A stretch of DNA of 64,000 bases from Bryobacterales bacterium (GTDB lineage: Bacteria > Acidobacteriota > Terriglobia > Bryobacterales > Bryobacteraceae): NCBI GenBank assembly GCA_020847045.1, contig JADLCT010000015.1:36944-100943 (forward strand). The letters run 5' to 3'. The first letter of the stretch is position 1. Each line of letters begins with the position of its first letter. The notes under the pieces are model-generated. The model did no database searches. It was not told the origin of the DNA and worked only from the letters and a program-made list of their open reading frames with translations. Below are positions 8,423 to 17,131 of this stretch, in pieces. The translations under genes were made by a program, and so were the position numbers.

Positions 8423-9372
8423 TCATCGGCCTGGATACGACGCCGCTGGCGCAGGTTGCCGGCGGTTTGCCGCCGCGGGGCGGCATCGCACGGTATACGG
8501 AGCGGCTGCGCGACGCGCTGCGGCGCGAGTTTCCTGGCGACACGGTGATGGAACTCACCGATCAGGGAGCGGCTCTCGGGCTTTTCCGGCGGAGGTGGTG
8601 GAGCATCGGTCTCCCGCTTGCCCTTCGCCAGCGTGGCGCGCATGTATTCCATGGCCCTGACTTTTCCGTGCCCTACCTGCCGGTCTGCCCCAGTGTGGTG
8701 ACGATTCACGACACCTCCCCCTGGCGCACCGAATATCAGGCCGCCACCAGTCCGCGCGTACGGCGGCGGACGCCTTGGCTGGTTTCGCTTGGCATGGCGG
8801 CCCTGGTGGTCACGCCCACGGAAGCCGTGCGGCGCGAGGTGCTGGAGCGCTTTCGCCTTCATGAATCGCGGGTGCGCGTCACGCCGTTGGGAGTCTCCGT
8901 GCAGCCGACAGGCGAGGCCAAGGAGGACTTCGCGCTCGTCGTTGGCTCGGGTCTGCGGAAGAATATCGAGCGGGCGCGCGAGGCGGCCGAAGCGCTGGCG
9001 CCTCTTCGCGTGGTGAACCACGACGTGAGCGACCACGAACTGGCGTCGCTCTACACGCGTGCGCGCGTCCTGCTGTTGCCCTCTCACTACGAGGGTTTCG
9101 GACTTCCAGCCATCGAGGCCATGGCCTGCGGCACGCCGGTGATCGCCTCCACCGATGCGGCGTTGCGCGAGGTGTGCGGCGGCGCGGCGCTGCATGTGGA
9201 CGCCAGCGACGCGCCCGGCTGGCGCGAGGCGTTCACCGCCGTGTGGCGGCAGCCGGACAGGGCGCGCGCCATGGCCGAAGCCGGTCTCCGGCGGGCCGCA
9301 ACGTTCACCTGGGAGCGCACCGCGCGCGACACGCACGCCGTGTATGAGGAAGCGGTGAGACTGCATGCCTAG
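8419..9372 (+). CDS. GT4-type glycosyltransferase
   Basis: GT-B fold glycosyltransferase, 317 aa from GTG 8419. This start overlaps the upstream stop by 4 nt and gives the expected N-terminus VIIGLDTTPLA. The N-terminal acceptor domain includes RGGIARYTERL and the VFHGPDFSVPYL and VVTIHDTSPW strands. The C-terminal donor domain has the family 4 signature LLLPSHYEGFGLPAIEAMACGTPVIAS. Such enzymes transfer sugar from a nucleotide-sugar donor to a growing glycan on the cytoplasmic face of the membrane. It overlaps the next glycosyltransferase by 8 nt. Donor and acceptor are unknown. Confidence 0.88.
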   Translation: MIIGLDTTPLAQVAGGLPPRGGIARYTERLRDALRREFPGDTVMELTDQGAALGLFRRRWWSIGLPLALRQRGAHVFHGPDFSVPYLPVCPSVVTIHDTSPWRTEYQAATSPRVRRRTPWLVSLGMAALVVTPTEAVRREVLERFRLHESRVRVTPLGVSVQPTGEAKEDFALVVGSGLRKNIERAREAAEALAPLRVVNHDVSDHELASLYTRARVLLLPSHYEGFGLPAIEAMACGTPVIASTDAALREVCGGAALHVDASDAPGWREAFTAVWRQPDRARAMAEAGLRRAATFTWERTARDTHAVYEEAVRLHA

Positions 9373-10552
9373 GCCGCGCGCATTGCTCCTGTCGCCAGAG
9401 GCGCCGTACCCGCTTTGGGGCGGCGGTGCGCTGCGCACGGCGTCTGTGCTGAACTATCTGGCCGGCCGCTATGCTCTGGACATCGTGCTCTTCCGCGAAC
9501 CGGGAGCCGGCGATCCGGCGGCGGCCCTGCCGGAGGGCCTGGTCGAAAGGGCAAAGGTGATCGGTCTGCCGTTCCACGCCAGAACGCTGCCTGCGCGCCT
9601 GCGGCGCAATGGCCTCCGCCTGTTGCGCGGCGTACCGCCTCTCTGGGACCGCTTCGCCGGCTTTGACCGCGATGTGTCGAATTGTGTCGAAGGCCGCCGG
9701 TACGAAGTGGTGGTGATCGAGCATCTCTGGTGCGCCCATTACGAGCGTGTGCTGCGGCCCGCGGCCGGGCGCATTCTGTTGAACCTGCACAATGTCGAAT
9801 CGGCGCTCCATAGAAGGTTCGGCGCCGCCGAGGGGGGCGCGGCGCGGTGGGCGCACGAGCGGTTTGCGCGAGCCTATGAGCGCATCGAGCGGCACTGGCT
9901 GCCACGATTCGATCTGGTGCTGGCGGCGTCGGATGCTGACGCTCTCAGACTGCCATCCTGCAAAGCCGCCGTGTATCCCAACACACTGCCTCACTGTGCT
10001 CTTCCCGCACGCGCCGCGCCGGGAGCCGCTGCGGGAGGAGTGCTCGCGTTCAGCGGCAACATGGCGTATCACCCCAACGTCCAGGCCGTGCGGTGGTTCG
10101 CGCGCGACATTTGGCCGCGGGTGCGCCGGGCAGTTCCCGCTGCGGAGTGGGTCCTGGTTGGGAAGAATGAACATGTGGTGCGGGACCTTGTGCGCGGTGT
10201 CGAAGGCGTACGCTGCACAGGCATGGTGGAAAACGCCGTGGCAGAACTGGCGCGAGCGGATGTCGCCGTGGTGCCTCTGCTGAGTGGTTCCGGCACACGG
10301 TTGAAAATTCTGGAGGCTTGGGCGGCTGGCACACCTGTGGTTTCCACCCGCCTGGGTGCGGAAGGACTAGGCGAATGGGACGGCTTGCCTGTGACGCTGG
10401 CCGATAATGCAGACGAATTTTCAGCGAAAATCGTTTGGCTACTGCGCCAGCAGGATGAGGCCGCCGCACTGGGCGTCGCCGGACGGCAACGGTTCGAACG
10501 TTCTTTTACATGGGAGTCGGCCTGGAAAGTTCTGGCCGGGGCGGGGTTGTGA
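9365..10552 (+). CDS. GT4-type glycosyltransferase
   Basis: Glycosyltransferase of 395 aa. The N-terminal domain opens with LLLSPEAPYPLWGGGALRT, the glycine-rich loop seen in GT4 enzymes. The mid-region LLNLHNVESALHRRF is typical of a subgroup of this family, and the C-terminal donor half has VVPLLSGSGTRLKILEAWAAGTPVVST. Its ATG lies inside the end of the previous gene (8-nt overlap), so translation is coupled. The next glycosyltransferase starts 65 nt downstream. The specificity is not readable from sequence. Confidence 0.87.
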   Translation: MPRPRALLLSPEAPYPLWGGGALRTASVLNYLAGRYALDIVLFREPGAGDPAAALPEGLVERAKVIGLPFHARTLPARLRRNGLRLLRGVPPLWDRFAGFDRDVSNCVEGRRYEVVVIEHLWCAHYERVLRPAAGRILLNLHNVESALHRRFGAAEGGAARWAHERFARAYERIERHWLPRFDLVLAASDADALRLPSCKAAVYPNTLPHCALPARAAPGAAAGGVLAFSGNMAYHPNVQAVRWFARDIWPRVRRAVPAAEWVLVGKNEHVVRDLVRGVEGVRCTGMVENAVAELARADVAVVPLLSGSGTRLKILEAWAAGTPVVSTRLGAEGLGEWDGLPVTLADNADEFSAKIVWLLRQQDEAAALGVAGRQRFERSFTWESAWKVLAGAGL

Positions 10553-10617
10553 CTATACTTAAAGAGACTGTGCGCGGACATGTCCTGAGGTTGGGTGATG
10601 GATAGGTCTTAGCACGC

Positions 10618-11805
10618 ATGGCGAGAAAAGATTGCATGCGCATTTCCGTTGATGCACACGCTGTCGGGCGCAAACTAACGGGGAACGAGGTTTACATCCG
10701 CAGCCTTTTGAACGAGGCCGCGGCGATGGACTCAGGCCACGAGTTGATTGCTTACGTGTCCGAGCCCGGCGCATCGAAGCAGTTAGACAACCGGATTCAG
10801 TGCTGGCAGGTCTCCCGCAATCCTTTCAAGCGGTTGGGCTGGGATCTGCGGCGTTGTCTGCTGCGCGACCGTCCCGACCTGCTGCACATCCAATATACCG
10901 GCCCTTTGTTTTCTCCCGTGCCCATCGTGGTGAGCGTGCACGATGTCAGCTTCGTCGAACGGCCGGAATTTTTCCCGGCGGCGCGCGTGGCGCAGTTGCA
11001 GCGCACGGTTCCGCGCACCATCCGGCAGGCTGTGGCGATTCTGACGCCGAGCGAATTTTCAGCGCGCGCCATTCAGCGCGTGTACGGGACGGCGCCGGAG
11101 AAAATTCATGTGGTGCACAACGGCGTTTCCGCATCCTTCCGCCCTGTGTCGCGGGAGGTGGCCCGGGCCGAGGTGGAGCGGCGATACGGAGTGCCCGGTC
11201 CATACCTGCTCACCGTAGGTGATCTGCAACCGCGTAAGAATCAGGTGGGGCTGATCGCGGCGTTTGAAGACCTGATGCGTGAGCGTCCGGAGTTGCCGCA
11301 TCACCTGGTAATGGCCGGCAAAGGGAACTGGCACGCGGGAGAGGTGATGCAGCGCGCCAGGCGGTCTGCTCTCTCCGGACGGATCCACTTCACGGGGTTC
11401 GTTCCCGATGAAGCGTTGCTGCACCTGTACGGCGGTTGCGACCTGTTCGTGTTCCCCAGCTTCTATGAAGGGTTCGGCATCCCCATCGTCGAAGCCATGG
11501 CGTGTGGCCGCGCCGTGGCCTGTTCCAACACCAGCGCCACGGCCGAGGTCGCTGACGGAGCGGCCTTGCTGTTTTCGCCAGACGAAACCCGGGAAATGGC
11601 GGCGGCGATCCGCGACGTGCTGCTCGATCCCGAGTTGCGTCTGCGCATGGAGCGGCTGGGCCAGCAACGGGCGGCCATGTTCCGCTGGAGACCGGCGGCC
11701 GAGCGGACCATGGAAATTTACGCCGGAGTGGCCGAGGCGGCGCGTACGAATTCTTCCAAGACCAGGCGCGCCTCCGCGCACGCGGTGCCGGTGTCGCGAT
11801 CGTGA
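10618..11805 (+). CDS. GT4-type glycosyltransferase
   Basis: Glycosyltransferase of up to 395 aa. The ATG at 10636 gives the common GT4 opening MRISVDAHAVGRKLTGNEVY and may be the true start. The ATG at 10618 is kept because neither has a strong ribosome site. The C-terminal donor domain carries GDLQPRKNQVGLIAAF and FVFPSFYEGFGIPIVEAMACG, matching the mannosyltransferase/rhamnosyltransferase-like branch of GT4. Its stop overlaps the start of the DUF3108-like gene. It sits third of the three stand-alone glycosyltransferases in the operon. Donor sugar unknown. Confidence 0.88.
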   Translation: MARKDCMRISVDAHAVGRKLTGNEVYIRSLLNEAAAMDSGHELIAYVSEPGASKQLDNRIQCWQVSRNPFKRLGWDLRRCLLRDRPDLLHIQYTGPLFSPVPIVVSVHDVSFVERPEFFPAARVAQLQRTVPRTIRQAVAILTPSEFSARAIQRVYGTAPEKIHVVHNGVSASFRPVSREVARAEVERRYGVPGPYLLTVGDLQPRKNQVGLIAAFEDLMRERPELPHHLVMAGKGNWHAGEVMQRARRSALSGRIHFTGFVPDEALLHLYGGCDLFVFPSFYEGFGIPIVEAMACGRAVACSNTSATAEVADGAALLFSPDETREMAAAIRDVLLDPELRLRMERLGQQRAAMFRWRPAAERTMEIYAGVAEAARTNSSKTRRASAHAVPVSRS

Positions 11806-12482
11806 TGGGGCGCGCACGTTTGGCGGCGTTGGCCGCCGCACTGCTGGCTGGCGGCGCGGCGCGGAGCGAAACGCTGGAGTACAAGATCGTCTGGCCCAGC
11901 GGCGCAAGACTAGGCACGGTGCGTCTGGACATGACCGGCGCACAGATGAAGCCGATGGCGCCGCTTACCGCGCGTATGACGATGGATGCAAGTTTCCCCG
12001 GCGTGCCCGTGACGGGCGAGTTCCATTCCACCATGGACGGCAAAGGCTGCACGCAGCGGTTCGAGAAGAGGTTCACGCTGGCGCTACGGCGTTCCGACGA
12101 GGTGGTGACCGTGGCGGGCGGCAAGGCGGTGAGGAAAACGGGGGCGGGTGGCGGTGAGTCCACCATGGCCGTGCCCGCGTGCGCGCATGACGCGCTCGCC
12201 TTCCTCCAGTTTGTCCGGCGCGAATTGAAGGCTGGCCGTGTTCCCACGGACGGGAAGCTATTGTTCGGCGCGCAGTACGGCGTGACAGTGAAAAAACTGG
12301 GACCGGACAAGGTCACCATCGGCGGCGGAAAGGTGGACGCCGAGCGGTTTGTCTTTCATGTGAAGGGTCCGGCGTCGGAGTCGGAGTTTGAAATCCTGTT
12401 CAGCCCCGACATGGCGCGCACCCCCCTGGAGGTGCGCGTGGACATGGCCGTGGGGAAGTTCCGCCTGGAACTGGCGCCGTAA
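11805..12482 (+). CDS. Exported DUF3108-like protein
   Basis: Predicted periplasmic or outer-membrane-associated protein of 225 aa with a signal peptide (MGRARLAALAAALLAGGAARS). The mature part begins ETLEYKIVWPSGARLGTVRLDM, which resembles the DUF3108 fold opening (a Y-x-I-x-W-strand followed by a G-x-V strand). It continues as beta strands with a single cysteine pair (KGCTQR and VPACAHD). ATG 11805 overlaps the previous stop by one base; a GTG at 11802 is an alternative. Its placement between glycosyltransferases suggests a role in glycan export or outer-membrane assembly, but no function is established here. Confidence 0.65.
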   Translation: MGRARLAALAAALLAGGAARSETLEYKIVWPSGARLGTVRLDMTGAQMKPMAPLTARMTMDASFPGVPVTGEFHSTMDGKGCTQRFEKRFTLALRRSDEVVTVAGGKAVRKTGAGGGESTMAVPACAHDALAFLQFVRRELKAGRVPTDGKLLFGAQYGVTVKKLGPDKVTIGGGKVDAERFVFHVKGPASESEFEILFSPDMARTPLEVRVDMAVGKFRLELAP

Positions 12483-12485
12483 TCA

Positions 12486-14432
12486 ATGAAGGTTGCCTAC
12501 TACTCGCCCATGCCCCCGGCGCGAAGCGGCATCGCGGACTATTCGGCGATGCTGCTGGAAGAACTGCGCGGACTGGTGGAGGTGGACCTCGGCGGACGCT
12601 CGGGCGGCGCGGCTGTGGCGCTCTACCAACTGGGCAACAACGCCGATCACATGGAAGCCTACGAGATGGCGCTTCGCGAGCCCGGTGTCGTCGTGTTGCA
12701 CGAGGCCAATCTCCACCACCTGATCACCGACCTCACCATCCGCCGTGGTGATTGGGACGCGTATGTGGAGGCTTGCGCCCATGACGGCGGCGAGGCGGCG
12801 CGCGTCTATGCCGGGCGTGTACGGGCACTCGATGTAGGACCGGATTACGAAGGCGTTCCCATGCTGCGGCGCGTGCTGGAACGGGCGCGCGGGGTCATCG
12901 TCCATAGCCGTTACGTGGGCGCGCGCTGCCGCGAAGCGGGCTACACGGGACCGCTGGCCGTGATTCCACACGGCGCGGCGATGCCGCCGGTGGACCGGAT
13001 GAATTGGCGTGCGAAGCTGGGTGTGAACGAGAGCGATCCTCTGGTGGGTGTGTTCGGCTATATGAAGCCGTACAAGCGGGTGTCCCAGTCCCTGCGCGCG
13101 TTCGCGCGCCTGTTGCGCATGGCGCCCGAAGCAAAGATGATCCTGGTGGGCGAGGAGCATCCGGAGTCTCCGCTGGCGCCGCAGATCCGCGCTCTGGGCC
13201 TGCAAGCCGCGGTGCGGCGCTTCGGCTTCGCGACGGAGATGGAGTTCAGCGGCTATCTCTCGGCGTGCGACGTGATCTTGAACCTTCGCTACCCCACCGT
13301 GGGAGAAACCTCGGGCACTCTGCTGCGCGCCTTCGGCATGGGCAAGGCGGCGGTTGTGAGCGACGTGGGGAGCTTCGCCGAGTTCCCCGGCAGCGTCTGT
13401 TTGAAGGTCCCCGTCGACGCCACGGAAGAGGACACGATTTATGAGTTGTTGAACCTGCTCGTGTCCCGGCCGGCGCTGGCGCATGCTCTGGGCGCGCGGG
13501 CGCGCGAGTGGGTGGAGCGCGAGTGCTCCTGGCCCCGCGTGGCCCGGCTGTACGCGGAGTTTCTGGAAGCCGTGGCCGCTGGACGCGAGTGGCGCGAGCC
13601 TTCCGAAACGGAGCAACCGCCAACCGCGCCATCCTCACCGCCGGCCGTCCAGGTGGAGGGCGAATATCTGCTGGGCTGGGCCGAGCCCTCCGCGCGCGAA
13701 TATGTCGATACGCACCTGACCCGCTTGACGAAGACGCTGGAGTTGACGCCGCCTGGCGGCCCTGAGAAGAGCATCCTCGAGATGGGCGCGTACCTGCAAA
13801 TCACTCCTTCACTCAAGACGAAGCTCGGATACGGCGGGGTGCGCGGCTGCTATTTCGGACCAGCGGGAAGGGTGGAGCACCGCGAGGTGGTTTCCACTGG
13901 CGGCGAGGTCTTCACCTGTGAGGTGGACCTGTTCGATGCCGAGCGGGACCGCTTTCCTTACGGCGGCGAGTCGTTCGACACCGTGCTGTGCTGCGAACTT
14001 CTGGAGCATCTCACGGCCGATCCGATGCACATGATGTCGGAGATCCACCGCGTGCTGAAGCCGGGCGGACATCTGGTGCTGACCACGCCGAACATTGGCT
14101 CCCTTCGCGCCATCGCCGCGTTGCTGGCGGGCTATCATCCAGGCTTCTTCCCCGCCTATATCAAGCCCTCCGAAGACGGAGCCTCCGACGCCCGCCACAA
14201 TCGCGAGTACACGGCGCGCGAGGTCTATCTGCTGCTGCACGGCAGCGGCTTCGAGATTATCCGCCTGGAAACGGGCGAATTCAAGAGCGAGCCAAGGCCG
14301 GAGCATGTCTGGGTGGAGCACATGCTGTCGCGGTACGGAATGCCGGGCGAATTGAGGGGCGACGGCGTGTATGCCGTGGGCCGGAAGACCGGCCCCGTGC
14401 GCGAGCGGTGGCCGCAATGGTTGTATAGTTGA
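12486..14432 (+). CDS. Glycosyltransferase-methyltransferase fusion
   Basis: Two-domain protein of 648 aa. Residues 1-365 form a GT-B glycosyltransferase. Its features are the opening AYYSPMPPARSGIADYS, a VLHEANLHH segment, the donor-binding FGYMKPYKRVSQSLRAF, and RYPTVGETSGTLLRAFGMGKA in place of the usual E-G-F-G. After a Pro-rich linker (about residues 375-395) comes a class I SAM methyltransferase-like domain. Here ILEMGAYLQITP replaces the canonical E-x-G-x-G-x-G, and FDTVLCCELLEHL and EIHRVLKPGGHLVLTTPN are well conserved. It starts 3 nt after the DUF3108-like stop. The fusion may add and cap or methylate a sugar. The degenerate glycine loop leaves methyltransferase activity uncertain. 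Confidence 0.85.
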   Translation: MKVAYYSPMPPARSGIADYSAMLLEELRGLVEVDLGGRSGGAAVALYQLGNNADHMEAYEMALREPGVVVLHEANLHHLITDLTIRRGDWDAYVEACAHDGGEAARVYAGRVRALDVGPDYEGVPMLRRVLERARGVIVHSRYVGARCREAGYTGPLAVIPHGAAMPPVDRMNWRAKLGVNESDPLVGVFGYMKPYKRVSQSLRAFARLLRMAPEAKMILVGEEHPESPLAPQIRALGLQAAVRRFGFATEMEFSGYLSACDVILNLRYPTVGETSGTLLRAFGMGKAAVVSDVGSFAEFPGSVCLKVPVDATEEDTIYELLNLLVSRPALAHALGARAREWVERECSWPRVARLYAEFLEAVAAGREWREPSETEQPPTAPSSPPAVQVEGEYLLGWAEPSAREYVDTHLTRLTKTLELTPPGGPEKSILEMGAYLQITPSLKTKLGYGGVRGCYFGPAGRVEHREVVSTGGEVFTCEVDLFDAERDRFPYGGESFDTVLCCELLEHLTADPMHMMSEIHRVLKPGGHLVLTTPNIGSLRAIAALLAGYHPGFFPAYIKPSEDGASDARHNREYTAREVYLLLHGSGFEIIRLETGEFKSEPRPEHVWVEHMLSRYGMPGELRGDGVYAVGRKTGPVRERWPQWLYS

Positions 14433-14453
14433 GAGCCGCCGGAGCGGAATGTC

Positions 14454-15659
14454 ATGAGCGTGCGCTACGAGAATGCGCAGGTGGAGATCAGCGGCCAGGG
14501 GCGGCTGCGCGTGTCGTTGCGCGTGGTGAACGATTCGGCCTTTTACTGGCGCGGCGCGGCGCTTGGCTGGCAGGTGACTGATCGCGAATCGCATCGTTAC
14601 CTGCAGGATGGTCCTCCGGTAGAGTTGTCCGGTGAACTGGCGCCGGGCGAATCCCGCGAGTGCGTGATCGAGGGCGGCCTGCCGTCCATTGCCGGCTCCT
14701 ACAGGCTGTTCGTGTCGCCTCTTACGCCCGAGCTTGGCTGGCTGCACACGAGCGGCGCCAAGGCGCTCGTGGTCGATGTGGACGTGGATAGCGGCGGCGC
14801 GGCGTTGCGAGCGCATGGCTGCTGGAGCATCGCGGAACTGTCCCGCCGCGATCTCACGTCGGCCCCGCGCGAAATGCTGAAGGCTGTGTGGTCCAACCGC
14901 GGTCTGGCCTGGGCTCTGGCCAGGCGCGACCTGGCGGCGCGCTTCCGCGGCTCTCTAGGCGATGCCCTGTGGACTGTGTTGCATCCTTTGCTGCTCATGC
15001 TCACCTACCTGTTCGTGTTCGGCGTGGTGCTGCGCGCGCGGTTCGCGGGCGACCCCAGCACAGCGGGTTTCGCGCTCTACTTTCTCGCCGGCATGGCGCC
15101 ATGGCTGGCGTTCAGTGAAGCCGTGGGCCGCGCGCCTACAGCGCTGGTGGACCACCGGCATTTCGTTAAGAAGCTGGTTTTCCCGGTTGAAATTTTGAAC
15201 GTGGTGCACGCGCTGGCGGCGCTGATCACGCAAATGGTCGGACTCGGTCTGCTGTGCGCGCTGGTGTTGGCGCTGCGCGGCGGCGTCCCGGCGATGGCTC
15301 TGCTATTGCCTGTGTTCCTGGTCCCGCAACTCTTGCTGACGGTGGCCGTGTCATGGACGCTCAGCGCTTTGGGCGTCTATCTGCGGGACCTCGGCCAGAT
15401 CATCGGCTTCCTGCTGACGCTGCTCTTCTTTCTCACGCCTATCTGCTACCCCGAGGAATCGCTGCCGCCGGGCCTGGACGCCTTTTTCCGCAAGAACCCG
15501 CTTTATGTGATCGTGCGCGGATGGCGAGCGCTGCTGCTGCAGGGCCCCATGCCCTCGCCGCGCAGCGTCCTGCTGCTCTATGCGATCTCCGTGCTGGCTG
15601 TCTACGCGTCGGCTCTGCTCTACCGTAAGCTGCGGCCCACCTTTGCCGACGTGCTGTAG
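14454..15659 (+). CDS. ABC-2 polysaccharide export permease with N-terminal beta domain
   Basis: Wzm-like permease of 401 aa, preceded by GGAG at 14441-14444. Residues 1-105 form a soluble beta-sandwich-like domain. It has an N-D-S...W opening, a PGESRE turn, and GSYRLFVSPLTPELGWLHTSGAK near its end. The pattern recalls carbohydrate-binding or Wzt-C-like domains attached to glycan enzymes. Residues ~135-401 are a typical ABC-2 membrane domain with six hydrophobic segments, a LARRDLAARFRGSLGDALWTVL entry helix and FFLTPICYPEESLP. It would export a lipid-linked glycan made by the upstream glycosyltransferases. No partner ATPase is next to it; the following gene is convergent. Confidence 0.85.
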   Translation: MSVRYENAQVEISGQGRLRVSLRVVNDSAFYWRGAALGWQVTDRESHRYLQDGPPVELSGELAPGESRECVIEGGLPSIAGSYRLFVSPLTPELGWLHTSGAKALVVDVDVDSGGAALRAHGCWSIAELSRRDLTSAPREMLKAVWSNRGLAWALARRDLAARFRGSLGDALWTVLHPLLLMLTYLFVFGVVLRARFAGDPSTAGFALYFLAGMAPWLAFSEAVGRAPTALVDHRHFVKKLVFPVEILNVVHALAALITQMVGLGLLCALVLALRGGVPAMALLLPVFLVPQLLLTVAVSWTLSALGVYLRDLGQIIGFLLTLLFFLTPICYPEESLPPGLDAFFRKNPLYVIVRGWRALLLQGPMPSPRSVLLLYAISVLAVYASALLYRKLRPTFADVL

Positions 15660-15685
15660 CCAGGGCGCGCCTGCGCGTGAATGCC

Positions 15686-17122
15686 CTACGGCGCGATGGT
15701 AAGCACCATGCGCCGGTAAGAGGTGAGCGGAGGCGATCCACCATCGGTAGCCGAAAGGACAATGTGAATGCTCGCTCCGCGTGGCGACGCCGGAACCATA
15801 ACCGCGGTGCGGATCGCCGTGGGATGAGCGATCTCCACGCTGGCGCCGGGTGTGCCCGCCTCGCGGTACTGCCACCACTGGTAGCCGATGGAGCCGCCAT
15901 CCGGGTCCGTGGTTCCAGCCGCATCGAGCCACACAGTTTCGCCCGGCGCCACGGTGCGCCGCAGCACGTTCATGCTCCGGTCGCCGTTCAGTGTAACGGC
16001 CGGATTGTGATTCGCGCCCGCGAACGGCCTCACCAACCAGTTCATGCGCGCCGCGAAATCGTTGCTCGTCGCGCGGTTCCATCGCGCCACCGTCCACTGC
16101 GCTCTCCTCAGTTCCACGTTGGATTCCGGGTGGCTGTCACCGGTCTCCACGAAGAACCGCGTATCATGACCAAACGCGCGGAACCGTCCGCCCCATCCGC
16201 CCCATTCCGGCTGCTCCGGGTCACTCAGGCCTCGCGCCAAAAGGTGAAGGAAGGATGGCGTATCGCCTTCCTTGATGCCTGGCCTTCCGGCGTCCGGATA
16301 AGCCGCCCCCAGAGGTCCATGTCCACGGCGCACGTTCCTCTCCACCCACGGGCCGTCCCTCATCTCCTCCGGCCCCTCGGTATGAATCCCTCTGTGCGCT
16401 TCGATATTCAGAATCAGAAACAGCTCGGGGACATTCTTCCAGAGCCAGATCGTTCCCGTGTCCTGCCAACTGATCTGATATACCCTGAGTTTTTCAATGA
16501 AGCGCCGCGCCTCCCCTGGCGTCCGATGATGGCGCACGCTCCAGATGGCCTGCGCCAGGTCCATGGCGCCACCCCACACCGTGATCCAAACCGGCCGCGG
16601 GTCCTTCCTGTCGACAACCTCGATGATATGCCGTGACGCGGAGGTATCCCTCTCCGGACCAATCCATTTTTCGGCCGGATCGCACGTGCGGCTATCCCGG
16701 AAGCCGGGCGGATACGGCGCCTCGAATCCCTTGCCGAATCCTGCCCACAGGCGCACCACCGGAGCGCCCGCCTTCACGTTGCGCTTCAACGCCTCCACAG
16801 ATGGATATGGATAACCCGGTCTCTCGTGACGGCGGAGTCTACCCAGAACTTTTCCATATTCATCGAGGACCGCCTGTATCAACTCGGGCCGCACCGAGCC
16901 ATCGCCAAAGGCCAGCGAAGTCGCGATCAGCCCTTCGATCTCGAACTCGTTCGCGTAGGTCAGGAGCCGTATCAGTGACTGCTTGTCATCCGGGTCCTTG
17001 AAGAAGTCCGTCAGCACAATGAGCCGGGTGCGCTGCGTGTGCGTGGCCGCTGGCGCCCGCGACGCGGCGTTGGAGAGCAGGAGCGCAAGACCCGCAACAA
17101 CAATATGACGGCAGGCAATCAT
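15686..17122 (-). CDS. Exported DUF1593 protein, nucleoside-hydrolase-like
   Basis: Secreted protein of 478 aa with an N-terminal signal peptide. The first domain (about residues 30-310) begins RLIVLTDFFKDPDDKQSLIRLL, the Asp-rich metal-binding strand seen in the nucleoside-hydrolase-like DUF1593 family (such as Sde182). The C-terminal ~100 residues include TVAPGETVWLDAAGTTDPDGGSIGYQWWQY, an immunoglobulin/PKD-like domain characteristic of the same family. These proteins are found with plant-polysaccharide degradation genes; their reaction is not firmly known. It is convergent with the glycan operon (27 nt apart) and lies 9 nt downstream of the hydrolase gene on the same strand, so the two may be cotranscribed. 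Confidence 0.82.
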   Translation of the reverse strand: MIACRHIVVAGLALLLSNAASRAPAATHTQRTRLIVLTDFFKDPDDKQSLIRLLTYANEFEIEGLIATSLAFGDGSVRPELIQAVLDEYGKVLGRLRRHERPGYPYPSVEALKRNVKAGAPVVRLWAGFGKGFEAPYPPGFRDSRTCDPAEKWIGPERDTSASRHIIEVVDRKDPRPVWITVWGGAMDLAQAIWSVRHHRTPGEARRFIEKLRVYQISWQDTGTIWLWKNVPELFLILNIEAHRGIHTEGPEEMRDGPWVERNVRRGHGPLGAAYPDAGRPGIKEGDTPSFLHLLARGLSDPEQPEWGGWGGRFRAFGHDTRFFVETGDSHPESNVELRRAQWTVARWNRATSNDFAARMNWLVRPFAGANHNPAVTLNGDRSMNVLRRTVAPGETVWLDAAGTTDPDGGSIGYQWWQYREAGTPGASVEIAHPTAIRTAVMVPASPRGASIHIVLSATDGGSPPLTSYRRMVLTIAP

Positions 17123-17131
17123 CGCGCCCCC

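Noticed and set aside
9670..9690. Further TGTCGAA-like pairs inside coding sequence (also near 58905)
   Set aside because: They are within glycosyltransferase and aldehyde dehydrogenase codons and show no regulatory placement.
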